From: Ananas comosus
Taxonomy: Eukaryota > Streptophyta > Magnoliopsida > Poales > Bromeliaceae
Assembly: GCF_001540865.1 (NCBI RefSeq)
Contig: NC_033641.1
Location: 6,486,170-6,550,169 of the forward strand
Direction of reading: 5' to 3'
DNA length: 64,000 nt
Under the pieces are notes generated by a model. The model had not been told where the DNA came from, made no database searches, and saw nothing but the letters and a program-made list of their open reading frames with translations. This document shows, one piece after another, positions 21,801 through 34,113 of the stretch (the stretch's first letter is position 1; the number at the start of each line of letters is the position of its first letter). Position numbers and translations under genes: made by a program.

Positions 21801-24800
21801 AAACCTCCAGTACATTCTGACAAAGTTACTAGATATTGCTTCTGCAAAGGGGGTTTGTGATTAATACAGGAAAACATATATATTCAGATGCTTAAGAAAA
21901 CTGGAAGAGCATCCTGGTGCTATAAAAAATGATTTTCTTGCACAAACAATATGAAATTGTCTGATGACTCCAATAACCAAACGCAGCAAAAAGAAACCAT
22001 TGGAAAATGAAACAAGAAATTCATTGATAAAGAACAATTATAAACGAACCCAAAGATTGACCAAAGGGTGGTAAGACAAAAGAAAAGGAAGACAAAGCAA
22101 AAACAAGATGCGGCAAGGAAGCCAAACTTAACATCGGTAACCCTAGCAACATCACCTAAGTAGCATGACAGCTACCACTAATAAAAGTTAGTTATTTGCT
22201 GACAATAACAAGAATTTTCCTTAAGAATTCAATATCAACATTAGGAAATAACAAAAGATGCAAAAGAAAATTTCATGGCCTTTCTACCTCTTCTGTCCTT
22301 CTAGTCCAAAAGAACCTGCTAGTTAAAAGACAATGGAGGTATGCCTCATATTTCAAACCGACCAATCTGTTTACTGGGAACTGAGTTCAGGAAACCGGCA
22401 GACCAATAAATGGTAAAGGGGATAAAATGCAGTTTCACCCAAACAATGACGAGAAAAGAATTTGACCATAAACAGCCAGTCTTTTTCTTATACTGCATTA
22501 GTCAAAGGTCAATATTCTAGCAAACACGGCGAGATAATGGTTGAGCCCCACTACCATATGTCCAAAGGAAGGATTGCCGTACACTGGCATGGCCCATGCC
22601 AGTGGCAGCAGCACGGCACAGCGGCATGATGGCAGGCAAGGGTTTTCTTAATTGAATTGTCATGAAAAATTAATTTTTTAGAGTGTTTTAATATCTTTAA
22701 AGGTTACATCTCACATAATTAAGTAAGAATAGAGTCATAATAATCTTATTAACTAAAGAAAAATCATTTTATGTATATTATGAAAGTATATGCATGAAAC
22801 CAAAATCAGAATCATAACTGGATAAAAATTTATAGGAAAGCACTACCATGTATGAAATCACTAGATCTAAAAAATGCTAAAAAAAATTGGAAGCTATCTT
22901 TTTATTTGTATTTCTTCACTAAAAGTTGGTGCTTACGATGCAATGGAACTAACTAATTTCTTTAAATGTTAGAAGATTTACAAGATCTATTGTAAAAGTT
23001 TTTACCTCAAAATTTAAAAAGATCCAAAAAAATGTAAAAAAATCCATTATGTTGATACGACGTCGGCACGACCTATGTTACGTGCCGCACAGCCTCAGCA
23101 CGGCGGCATGTGCAATCCTGGTCTAAACTCTAACACTCTGTTTGGTTCGGGGTTGGGGGGGGGGGGGGGTGATAACCCTTAACCCGAACTTAATCACAAA
23201 CAAAAAAATTATAGGGGTGGAGTTAACAAACCCACCCCTATCGGTTATCCTGATAACCGATAGGGGTGGTTTTGTTAACTCCACCCACCCCCCGAATAGG
23301 ACTTAGCCACCCCCACCCCCCCCCCCTCTAAAAAACCCTGCGTAGCTACTGTGGACGACCCCTGCCTCCAAAATACCCTGCGTAGCTACTGTTCACCCCC
23401 CTTCATCTCTTCTTCTTCCCCCGAAAACCTCATCCCCCCTCCTCGCCGCCGTTGGTCGCAAGGGCTTCCCCTCCGGCCGAAGCGATTGGTCGTAAGGGCT
23501 TCACCTCGTCGCCATCAGTCGTAAAGGCTTCACCTCCCCCGAAAACCTCATCCCCCTCCTCGTCGCCGTTGGTCATAAAGGCTTCACCGACAGCCGAAGC
23601 GATTGGGGGTTTCCTCTTGGTCTCGGTTTAGGGTATTTCCTCTATTTCCGTCACCGTCGGGGAGGCTTCGTGCTGCCACCCTTCTTGCTATTCGGCTCAG
23701 ATCTCGCCAATTGTTTTGCTTTTCATTCACCCGCACTGTTTGGCCCTTCAGCTCAAATCTCGCCAATTACCTCAAAATTGTTTTCATATGTAGCTAATGA
23801 TTTTTACAAAAAACTGGGTAAAGTATTTGTAATTTGAACTCAAGAAAATTTTAGAATAGATTTTTGAAAAATTTTGGTCGTTTCAAAGTCACAAAATAAT
23901 AGTGAAAAATTATATTGGTAACAAATTATGCTAAAATTAATTTAATTTGACCCCCAAAAAAATTGCAATCATCTAAATTTAAATGCAAAAATTAAAAGCT
24001 CTTATTTACATAGATTTCTTGTGAGGGATATTTTGATCTTTTTATCTCTATAACAACCCACTATCCTTTTTATTCCACTTACTCCAACCAAACACTATTT
24101 TGCTTATACCTAGACCAAACCCAATTCTCAACCAAACACAAAATTACTCTAACCCCACCTTAACCCTGAACTTAACCCTATCCCCGGAATAACTAGTTCT
24201 TACTTAACCCTGAACCAAACGGAGCCTAAAGAGACTGAAATAATCTCAAATAAACATAAATCCAAATTATGGCAAAAAAGGGTCGAATACAAGATATAAT
24301 TGCCAAGCATTTGGCCTTAAGACTAGCTTAGCAAAAAGGCTGATATGTAGTAAGAAAAGGCAACAGAAAAATGGTCAATTACCCCCACAAGTGCATGCAA
24401 CAATAAGAAACAAGAGCATTTGCACGAATAAAATGGTTCTCTGAACTATGGCACATACTACTCGAAAGCCCAATATCTAGATTAAAAGCAAAATATTTGA
24501 AAATGCGACTCATTTAGGTCGGATGCAATAGCACTCTTTTTCTTTTATGTTGTTTAGCCCTAACAGCAATGAGAGAAACACCAAGCTGAGCATTGTAGCA
24601 AAGAATACAAAAGATGAATGGAGGAAAGGATAAGGTATAATTCTAGTGCAGGAAAGTTTTTAAGTTGCAAGTACTAGCAATGCAATCTAAAGTTGCATTA
24701 GGTGCAATGTATGGTAAAAGGTAGAAACGACAATTTGAGAAGCCACATCAACTAGATATAAAGAAGTCCGATTGTAAAAAGCTGCAGCATTCATCTTATT

Positions 24801-27800
24801 AAACAATAGAAGACAAAATTAACAAGGCATAGAACCCTGAACATTATTTCAACATCGATACCTTGCATACAAGCTTTAAAAGAAAGAAGCTAGCCAGAAA
24901 AATTGGGTCATAATGAAAACCAGTGTATGGAAATTTAAACAATGTAAGGACAATTTGCCTAAAATATGCTTCAATTCTAGACAATAGGGGCTCGTTTGGT
25001 TCAGGGATAGCGAACATTGAGATAAATTTTTTTATCCCTAGAATAGCTTATTTTTTTGGAAAAGTCAAGAATAAAAAAAAAGTTGGGTTGGTTTGTAATA
25101 CTGCTATTCTCAAGAATAATTTAAATTGTGTTTGCTTAATTTTATGAAACAGTAGAGGATAGTGAAAAAAAAAAAGTGATGGCTAAATTTGATATAAAAT
25201 ATGATTTAATAAAATTATTTATTATAAAATTAATTTAGTAAAAAAATATATTTTAATATTTAATAGGAAATGATTTATTAGAAAATATGATTTAGTAAAA
25301 TAATTTATTATAAAAATAATTTATTCTGTTTTAAATTCTAATTCAACTTAAATTTAATAAAAATAATTTATTATAATATTTACGTATAATTTATTATAAT
25401 AAATAAGTACAATAAAATGTAATAATATAGTACAATTAATAATTTCATAAACAATTAATCAATTTATAATAAAAATAATTTGTTATAATAATATATCATG
25501 TCTACATAATTTACTTTAATTCAATTTATAATATTAATAAAGCTTGTAATTAAACCTGGGAATAGCACTATTCCACCAAAAGAGTGGAATAGGGATAACC
25601 AAAAATAGTTAGGTTTGACCGGGATTATTTTATCCCGGCCAAAAAAAATGCGCCATTTAGCAGAATAGTGGGGATAAATTTCGTTATCCCCACTTTACCT
25701 CCGAACCAAACTAGGCTGAGGAGAATAGGCTGAGGAGAATATTAATGGATCAAAAAACAAAGGAAATAACAAATCTCTCAACCACATACTGCTAACATGA
25801 TACCCCTTTAATCAGATGCACATTCCTCTCCCACCCAACCTCCATATTGAAGAAGCTTAAATGCACTCATGCACACTTAAAGAACTTTGGAAGAAAAAAA
25901 AAGCTAGCCCATCAAAGAGGGCACAACTAGTATGACAAAGTGAAGAGACAGCATACTGCCATCTATAAAAGTTACAAAATAATCATGCGATGTAACTTGT
26001 AAGACAATGATAATGTGCTTAAAGCAAAAAATTCATCAAATTGCAGTTCATAATTTGTTGGCTTACTACTTGATGTGACCTTGGTGTCTACAACACAACT
26101 AAAGGTGGAGGAAATAATACGAAGGAAATGATGCCAACATCATGTTTGATAAGCAAATCTAAGAACAAAATGATTTAGCTCCAATTTATGACAAAGTAGT
26201 TTCGTATTAATTTTGACAGAAACATTGTAACAACAACCAGTACCTTTTTGCTGCCTTCCTACATCATGGTCCCCATCTGAGTCAGCAGATGTAGATGAAC
26301 TATCTGAAGTTGCTTCCATGGCAGTTCTATTAATGATGTCACTTTCATCCTCAGAACTATCACTTGTAGCACCATGGAAGATTGCAACAGAGCTAGCTCC
26401 TGTAGTCTTCTCTTGTGTTGAACTGTCCAGGGCATTCACTAATCTTCTATGTGGAATCTTCCTAACAGCAACTTTATATCTTTTTGCCAGAGATGGTGTA
26501 TCTTCTTCCGTGCTGTCACTTGATGCTACTAGATCAGTAATTGTTTCGTTATGATGTGGATCAGTACGGGAAAAGGAGTTATTCTGAGATGCAGATGCAC
26601 TGAGAGAAAAAGCTTTGACAAGTGCATTATCATTCCCATGTTGTGGGACTTCTTTTGCAGAGTCAATGGAAATTGTGCCAATGTCATTGTTGACATGTTT
26701 GTGCTTCTCAGATTCAGACATCTTTTCCTTTAGTTTATTCGCATCTTTACGATGCTGTTTCCTGGACGATAAAGATTCCTGAGATTTGTTTTCAACTGGA
26801 CAAATCAAAGCAGAAGAGGTCTGACCAAGGTCTGCATCAAATTTACTGTTGCTCTTAACAGCTTTTTCTTTAGATGCTTTTCCTACTTTTGTTTCCTTAG
26901 CTCTTTGCTGTGCTGTGGTATCAACCAATGAACGACTACCAGTATCAGTATCATGAATCTTCCTGTCAATCATTGGCTGTTCATTTGAAGAATTAACCAG
27001 ACCAGGGTTTGAACTTTGTGAATTTATGTCTGTTTTTCTTTTTCTCTTCGTTTTCTCCTTATTTTGCTTCATGGTTTCAGCCTCTGTGGCCAGTGGATCT
27101 TCTGGAGAAGGTTCGTGCACCTTTTTGGGGGCAAAATAATCAACGAAATTGATTCTATCACTATCCGAGCTCCGATTAACCATTGGCTCGTCTGCTTCAA
27201 CGCAATCTGCAGAGCTGTTATATTTCCCTGCCTCAGGAGCTTCTTTGCTGGCATTCCCATGAGTATCACCTAGTGAATCCTCCCTATAGTCCTGCAACGT
27301 CCTTTCTGCCACATGATGAGCAATATAGTACTTGTTAGACAAACCATACTTAGCCCAACACAAAGAGAAAAAAAAAAGGAAAAAAAAAAAAGAGATAAGT
27401 TTAGTTGGCTTTGTTATGAAGCATCTGAATAAAAGTTTTATTACCCGAATCCTCTGGAGTACCTCTGTGTGCTTTAGCTGAAACCCTATCATTGTTTTCC
27501 TGTCTCTCTTTGGATTTTTCTTCATTAACTCCTTTCCCCAAAGGGTCGGTTACTTCTTGTGCAATAGCATCCTGATTTTGAAGTTCTGTTTTGGAAGCCT
27601 TTTTCCTTCTGCGGCGTGATTTCTTATCAGGAGGACTCCCAAAACCCATTACTGTGGAATCCACTGGAGCCACAACTTCTATACACACATCAGCCTCCTT
27701 AGATTCTTTATCTTGACCATCATCGCGGTCATCCACAGTTCCAATGTAGTTCTTTTCAGTGGCATACTTTCCTTTATCACTAGAAGAGTAAATAATTGCG

Positions 27801-30800
27801 TGGTCATTAGGTTCAATATGTTTTGCTGAATCTTTTCTCATTCGACGCTTTACAATTTTAGCATTACCATCAGATGGCTCTACAGTATATAATTTTGTAG
27901 AGTAATTACTATCCCTGGAATCAACAGAAGCCCTCACATCATCAACTTCTTTAGAAATCTCTTCAGTCGCATTGTCTAAAGCATTAGCAGGATCAGACTT
28001 CCGTGATGAAACTTTTGATGGGTCATTCTTGGATTTCTTCCTCCGTCCAAGTGAACGCGTAGGAACCTCAGGCTCAACTTCCAAATTATTTCTTTCCGGA
28101 ACAGATTTCGTAAGTATGTCTGCATCATTTAATTCTTTAGAAAATTTTGAATAGTTACCATCGGACGGAATTTCTTGGTTCAGATCAGTGACTTCTGCTA
28201 TAGCATTTACCTGAAAGTCCTCACGTAATACATCAGTAGATAGTCCATCTCTTTTATCCTTAGATCGATCGTGAGGTTTGTCATCAGAATCATTAGACTT
28301 AGTTGACAAAGGATCAGGGAGGCCAAGATCTGCAGAATCAGCATTAGCTCCATTTCGGGTGTCCTTATCAGAAACAGTCATGATATCAGATTCTTTGTTA
28401 AGTTCTTCATGATTGTTTTCCACTGCTTCTTTAGGATTGTCTTGTATAGATTGTTCGATCGCGGAAATAACAGCTTCCATGTTGGCCAACGAATTATCAT
28501 TTGTAGCAGCTTTTGGAAATTGTTTTGCATTCTCACCATCAAAAGGAGCATCAACAATATCAGATTGATTTCCAGACTCAAGTTCCTTGCTAGACTTTGA
28601 CGATCGCCTTCTCCTTTTCTTTCTCTTTCCATTATCATCTGGATAGTTGGGTAATGCAGGTTCTCCAATGGGTTTGTTGCCGGTTAGCTCTTTTGAATGG
28701 GCCATCTCACTTTCGTGCTGCTCATGAGTGCTTGCTTCCATAGGAACTGTTCCCAGTTCGGATGCCTCTCCTCTACTTTGAGAGTTAATTCCTCTAACAG
28801 GCTCTTCCAACAGCATCTCAGAAGAAGAGGAAACCTTTGCCTTCTTATGCCTTTTCTTCTCAGGAGAAGAAACAAGCCCTGGGTGTTGATCGATTATGCG
28901 ATTTTCCTTTAAGACCTCATTTTTCTCTCCAGACTTCTCTTTACTAGATTTTTCGCTCTCATCCTTTTCTCCAGAGCTCTCTTTACTTGATTTTTCCTTC
29001 TCACTAACAACAAGTGCAGTGGATTCATCATTAGCTTCAACACTAGAATTCCTACGTTCTTCCTGTCCGTGATCTTTTTCTCGATCAACTACTAGGTCAG
29101 TACGATCCTGAACATCTTTTACCCCTCCATCAGGAACACAATTTTCACCCAACATACGAGTTTCCTCTAAGACGCCATTCCTTTCTCTAGACTTCTCTTT
29201 GCCCAAGCTTTCTTTCTCAATAACGATTCTATCGATATTGGATAGAGATGAATTACTATATGCATGGAAAGTCACCGCCTCTTTCGAGTTGGTTTGGTTT
29301 ATTGGTATAATAGCTGCATCACCTGTGACAAATTAAATTAAAAAGACAAAACTAATATTTACAATAGCAATATCCAGCATTTCCTAATTATAGTCAGGAA
29401 TTACCTTTGCCCAACGACTCATCCAAGACAGGCACCTCATTAAGCTCGCAATTCTCGCTTCCAGAGGATCCCAGAAGCACATTCAATTTATGATCAGAAT
29501 GATCTTTTCGGTCCTGCTCCAAGTTCCCACCATCCTCAACTGTCGGATTTTGAGCACCACCTGCTTGATGTTTTGCTGCAGAGGTTGGCACAGCTTCGAG
29601 ATACAGAAACTGAGTTTCTTTCATCCAACTGATTGCACTTTGAACTGGCATGGAATCAGCCAAGTGGTAGAAGCACCCTTTCTTCCTCACCTGCAACGAC
29701 TTAGAACCCAATTTTCACAAAGACCCAAAGGTAATACCCAAATATAAATAAATAAATAAATAACCACCTGATGTCACGTCCCAGGGGTTCACCCATCCTC
29801 GAGCCCACGGCTCGCTTAACTGTAGCACCCTAGCCCTAATAACCTACTGGGCCCTATATACCCTACTCCATGCCCTTGGCTATCGCATGTGGGACTATTC
29901 AGCGGCCTTGAGTGTCACACCTGAAGTTTGCCTAAATTGCAATTCGCATCTTGGGTTTGAAAATTGTAAAATTTACCATTGGAAGAATCAATTATTCAGC
30001 CGAGCATATGAAGGGGAAAGTCAGTATTTTGTTCAAAGTGTGACTCATATGGGATCACGAGACGAGAATAATGAACATCTAGTCATGTTCAGCAGATGGT
30101 TGATTGCAACAGTATTATTGTTCAAAAGGTGAAGATTTGTTAAAACAGCCAATTTCTCCATAAGGTTAAAGGTGCCGAGGCGCAGAAGAACAGAAGTGTC
30201 TTTTCATAATTTATATTCAACACTTCCCCTTTTCCGTCTGGGACCGAGACTTTACTTTTTGATCCGCCAAAACTAAGAACCCGGCAAGACAACCAATTTC
30301 TCGGAAAACTTGCAAGCAAGCTGCTACAGGATGGTGTTGTTTCATTTCATTTTATTTTATTTTATTTTATATTCAACACTACTTTCCCTACTACAAAGAG
30401 GAACAAGGTTCAGAACCACCCTAAAAAGCATGCATTTATTTACTCGGACGCACCTTTATCGCCCTGACAATAATCCGTCCTATTTCAGGAAACGAAATTG
30501 CGTGCTCGATCTCTACTTTCCCTGCTCAACATAACATAGAAAGAAACCCAAAAAACAAAAAAAAAAAAAAAAGAAAAAAAAATCTTTATATAAAAGGATT
30601 TTACATTGAAGGGGGGAAAGAAACCTAGATCATAGAGGTGATACTCTTGAGATCGGCGACGGTGTCGGCGAGGGAGACAAGCATGGCGAGGTGGGTGTCG
30701 AGGGTGGAGTCGAAGAAGATGGTTCGCCCTGATGGAGGCGGCGGCGGCGGCGGCGGCGGAAGAAGGCGAGAAGAGGAAGGGAAGGTGATGGTAGTGTTGT

Positions 30801-30849
30801 TGTTGGTGGTGGTGGTGGTGGTGGTGGTGGTGGGGGTGGGCTTCGCCAT
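18840..30849 (-). CDS. Lys/Ser/Asp-rich nuclear-type protein, 7 exons, 1241 aa
   Basis: Exons on the minus strand: 30849-30645, 30521-30454, 29690-29405, 29322-27445, 27305-26244, 21766-21700 and 18999-18840. All joins are GT-AG, the phases fit, and the total of 3726 bp is 1242 codons. The first three exons give a conserved globular part: poly-Thr and poly-Pro, then DTVADLKRKVEIEHA, FPEIGRIIVRAIKVRKKG and FYHLADSM. The rest is highly charged and disordered, with SSKE, KKRRRR and KKSRRRRKK clusters that suit nuclear import and casein-kinase-like acidic Ser sites. The C-terminus has GTILRSSSYKKAKLTASQSQ. This pattern matches plant proteins labelled SRP40-like or dentin-sialophosphoprotein-like, whose role is not established. 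The start is chosen because it is the first ATG after a CT-rich leader. Exon 2 is only 68 bp and easy to miss. Confidence 0.85.
19000..21699 (-). other. intron 6 of the Lys/Ser-rich gene
   Basis: A 2.7-kb intron. It holds a MITE-like repeat at 19245-19725 and otherwise no recognised element; no exon with coding quality was seen in it. Confidence 0.7.
19245..19725. mobile_element. MITE-like element in intron 6
   Basis: Ends GCTAGGCGTCACGGACAC and, inverted, GCTATGTATCACGGACAC. Between them the DNA is AT-rich with (TA)n. A target duplication was not resolved, so the superfamily is open; repeats with CACGGACACGG ends are common in plants. Confidence 0.55.
22571..23118. mobile_element. inverted-repeat element related to 17990-18590
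   Basis: Left end GGATTGCCGTACACTGGC; right end in inverse, GGATTGCACATGCCGCCG. The AT-rich middle is related to 17990-18590. No target duplication was clear. Confidence 0.55.
23134..24226. mobile_element. PIF/Harbinger-type non-autonomous element
   Basis: Left end CACTCTGTTTGGTTCGGGGT, right end inverted GGCTCCGTTTGGTTCAGGGT, flanked by TAA on both sides (23131-23133 and 24227-24229). It contains a near-perfect palindrome with 36-base arms (23215-23286), homopolymer G and C runs at about 23155-23169 and 23320-23328, and four GTAAGGGCTTCACCTC-like direct repeats near 23455-23590. No transposase frame. Confidence 0.7.
24987..25714. mobile_element. Harbinger/hAT-like MITE
   Basis: GGGCTCGTTTGGTTCAGGGATA at the left faces CTAGTTTGGTTCGG read inward from the right, with matching GGGATAA blocks next to both ends. 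Very AT-rich middle. The target duplication is unclear, so the superfamily is uncertain. Confidence 0.5.
29691..30453 (-). other. intron 2 of the Lys/Ser-rich gene
   Basis: Contains (TAAA)n at 29745-29763 and a GC-richer block (29766-29925, TGTCACGTCCCAGGGG to GAGTGTCACACC) that looks like a piece of a dispersed repeat. No coding exon other than the short exon 2 at its end. Confidence 0.5.
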
Positions 30850-31012
30850 TGGAGGCAGAGAAGCTTCAGATTGGAGTTGCGGCGGCGGAGGCGGCGGGGG
30901 CGGGGGTGGCGGCGGCCGGCGGCGGCGGCGGCATCTCTCTCTCTCAATCGCTTCCCGCCAAACAGAGCGCTCCGAGGGGCGATATGGAAGAAAAGAGCAG
31001 TGAACTGGTTAC

Positions 31013-31049
<37 letters not shown>

Positions 31050-31062
31050 GGCTTTTTGGAAG
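30850..31062 (-). promoter_or_regulatory. GC- and CT-rich leader of the Lys/Ser-rich gene
   Basis: Directly upstream of the start codon the minus strand has (CGCCGC)n-type DNA and then a (CT)n tract (GA at 31012-31050 on the plus strand), common in plant 5' leaders and promoters. The hAT element inserted at 31077 separates this from the ancestral upstream DNA. No TATA box was assigned. Confidence 0.4.
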
Positions 31063-31076
31063 GGGGCAGTTACTTG

Positions 31077-31637
31077 TAGGGTGCCAACGAGCCCAAACAC
31101 GAGCGAATTGGCCAGCTCATATTCACGACTTGTTTAATCTGCGGGCCGTTGGTGTTCGCTTGTTAAAGTGTCCAGTAGAAAAAATTTGGCTAATGTTTCT
31201 GCTCGTTAATAAGTTAATAAATTAATAAACGAGCCGAACGCGAGCCAGTCAACGGACAATAAGTTAAAAAAATTAAATTAAATATATATAAAATTAAATT
31301 TATAAAATTTTAATCATTATTCTTTGATCAAATAATTGAAATTTTATATATAAATGAGTTTTTATAATTGAGCTCGCCTTTATATTTTTATCTTGCTAAA
31401 AAGTAAATAATAAAAAAATATATTATATATATAATTATTTATTTATATATATAAATATAAATTAAATAAATTATATAAATATAAAATATATGTAATCGAG
31501 CTATTATCCAACCGAACACGAGCGAGCCGACCCTAACTTGTGTTCGGCTCGTTTACTAAACGAACGATTCGATCTCGAACTCATTTCGAGTCAAACACGA
31601 GCTCGCTCGTGAACAGCGAGCTGGATTACCACCCATA
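31077..31637. mobile_element. hAT-type GAGCTCG-rich MITE, 561 bp
   Basis: Starts TAGGGTGCCAACGAGCC, ends with the imperfect inverse GGATTACCACCCATA. A perfect 8-bp duplication, GTTACTTG, flanks it (31069-31076 and 31638-31645). Arms carry ACGAGC/GCTCGT repeats; the middle is AT-rich. Same family as the element bounded by 3210 and 14923 and the piece at 54363-54496. It lies about 230 bp upstream of the start codon at 30849. Confidence 0.9.
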
Positions 31638-31645
31638 GTTACTTG

Positions 31646-33240
31646 TATCCTTTCTGAAAAAATTTTAGACTTTTGTATTCACAACACTTGAATACAGCTA
31701 ACATAGAAAAATATTTTTTTTTAATATTTTAAGTTCTTTCCATATTTTTTTAAAATTGGATTCTGATTGTTAAATATTAAAAATAATCATTATTTTTGTA
31801 AAATTAAAAATTTATTCTTTCAAATATATCTTTCACTAATTTTTTTTATTTGTTCTTAAATTAGAGAGAAAAGAGGTATTTTGACTTCTTTAGCTCTGAT
31901 AGAAATTTAATTCGGATTTAACTCACAATGACTTAACAGATACTGACAGCGAAGTTATTTTTGAATAACCAAGAAATATACAAAAGATATATTTGAAAAA
32001 AAAAAAAAAGAAAGATAGGGTATATAAGATATTTAATAAGTTTTAAGGGGTATATACGTAATTATCCCTTTCAGAAAAAATTTGGAATGTTTTTTTTTTA
32101 TTTAGGGAAATGGATGGTAAAAACATACAAAAGTAATCTAAATTACCGACTAGCTTTAAATAATTATCTAATGTTTTAAAATTTAAATATGCCCCCCCGC
32201 AGAGGTTGAGGGACGAAAAAATATTTTATAATTTTAATATTTTGATAAAATAAAAAAACTTATATTATATTATTATTATAAGCCCAAGGCTCAACTTGTT
32301 AGGCCCAAGGGCCCGCCCGTGGCGGTGTAGGCTTGGGTCTATTAGAAGCCCACTAGACCGGACCAAGCTCTACATGTTAAAATCTGGCCCGGCTAAACCC
32401 GGCCCTTCTCAGCCCATGAACAAGTCGAACACTTGGCTGAGAAATTGTGTAGTAAATTTGAAAACAAAATATTATACTGAAATACCTTCAGTAGATATCT
32501 CTATTTGTCAAACGCTCTACTAAATAAAACATAAGAGCGCATTTTGTATGGAAAGCTGTCTAATGCTATTGGGCTAAAAGGAATTGCAGAAAAATCTATG
32601 TAGCTATATGCTTCTTTATTTTCTAGTAGAATCGTAAATATTATATGTCGAATCATCGTAATATATACAATGTGATATTTTTAACAAAAGGAAACGGAAT
32701 ATCTTCTTAGCGCACCTTCTTATTGTACCTAATATGTATTCTTGACATTTCAGAATGGAGCCCGAGACCAAAAGGACACTGAGGCCTCAAATCTCCTTTT
32801 AGTATGTTTGGTATTAGGAACTGCCTGCCACTGGAGGGTAAGGATGTAAAAATATATTTCTACATATTAAATATAAATAAATATTAGACATTATTCTTTA
32901 ATAGCTCAAGCTTTCATAATATAACGATTATCTCATATTACAGCAGTAGGTTTTGAGCTCGAATTCCGTCGAGCCGCTAGCCTCATTTAAATTTCTCTTT
33001 TAGTTTAAGTATACATCTTGAGCCTATTAAAACATCTCGATTTTAAATGTGAGAAAAAATATTGAATATAGATATTTCCACACTGTTTTTTGACAACTTA
33101 AACTAACAATAATTGTTGATAGGACACGTAGATAATATTTGAATTGGGTATAAGAGGGGGGATAAGGCCTTTCCCCCCTCTTATACCAAAACAATATTTT
33201 GGATGGATGGGAACAAGCTTGCTCCAACCTCTTGTAGGTT

Positions 33241-33274
<34 letters not shown>

Positions 33275-33360
33275 TTGAGAAATTAGATTGCAAATTTTAA
33301 TGATGTGTATTTGACAAATTACTTAGTGAAATTTATGTGAATAATAATAATAAAATAAAA
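31646..33360. other. AT-rich intergenic DNA
   Basis: No gene or clear element was found. It has poly-A/T runs, a run of C at 32190-32198 and a (GA)n tract at 33244-33272. Confidence 0.5.
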
Positions 33361-33364
33361 TTGA

Positions 33365-33770
33365 AAGGATTCCTTGTGGGACATGTCTGTTCAAACAGAC
33401 ATGACCTTTCAATTATGTCTGTTCAAAACAGACATAACTTACCTTTTGAAAACATATAAATAGAAGCTCTTGTGCCAAAATTCATACATATCAAAAAAGG
33501 TTTCCAGATTTCAGAGTTAAGAGCGTGAGAGATTCCGAGTTTTGCTTTTTGAGTATCTCTCGCCTCGTTCTATCCCGAGAGTTCTTTGTCATAACCTGAA
33601 GCAAACTTTGTGTGGGGGCAAATCTACTCTTTGGAAAGCGCTGAACCTGTGGCTCAAGGCTTCCCCCGTGTACGAGTATTTGCTCGTGTTTATTACTTGA
33701 AGTGTTCGTGGCTCGTGTTCGAGTTCGATAATCGTCTCCTCCGGTTGTCATCCCCTACCGTCATCAACAA
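33365..33770 (+). mobile_element. possible LTR fragment or solo LTR
   Basis: Has TCTGTTCAAACAGACA repeats, a TATA-like ATATAAATAG at about 33455, a short leader and a GC-richer second half ending in CCGTCATCAACAAGAGAG, all in the order seen in Copia-type LTRs. Terminal TG...CA and target duplication were not established. Confidence 0.35.
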
Positions 33771-33809
33771 GAGAGAGAGAGAGAGAGTTTTGTGTGCGTG
33801 AGAAATAAA

Positions 33810-34085
33810 TTTGTTTTCAATTAGAATTTAAATCTTTAAATTTAAAATTTGTAATCTCAAAATTAAAGTTTTTAATTTAAAATTTGATATTTTAATTTTT
33901 TTAAAATTTAGAATTTTTTGATAGTTTATATTTTTCAAATTTAAATTTGATCTTAAATTTAAAATTTAAAATTTTAAAATTTAAAATTTGAGATTGTAAA
34001 TTTTAATATTTAAATTTTAATATTTAAAAGTTAAAATTTTAAATTTAAAATTATAAATATAAAATTTAAAAATTCAAATTCAAAT
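33810..34085. repeat. AAATTTAAA low-complexity tract
   Basis: Almost wholly composed of permutations of AAATTTAAAATTT. It precedes the 9-bp target site of the large MULE. Confidence 0.85.
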
Positions 34086-34113
34086 ATAATGGAAGAAATA
34101 ATATCATTATTTT

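Larger units (their letters stand above)
21767..26243 (-). other. intron 5 of the Lys/Ser-rich gene, with nested elements
   Basis: A 4.5-kb intron swollen by at least three elements (22571-23118, 23134-24226 and about 24987-25714). Without them it would be roughly 2 kb, so transposition accounts for half its length. Confidence 0.75.

Noticed and set aside
30638..31137. Several plus-strand Gly/Arg-rich frames
   Set aside because: Antisense to exon 1 and leader of the Lys/Ser-rich gene; generated by GGC repeats.
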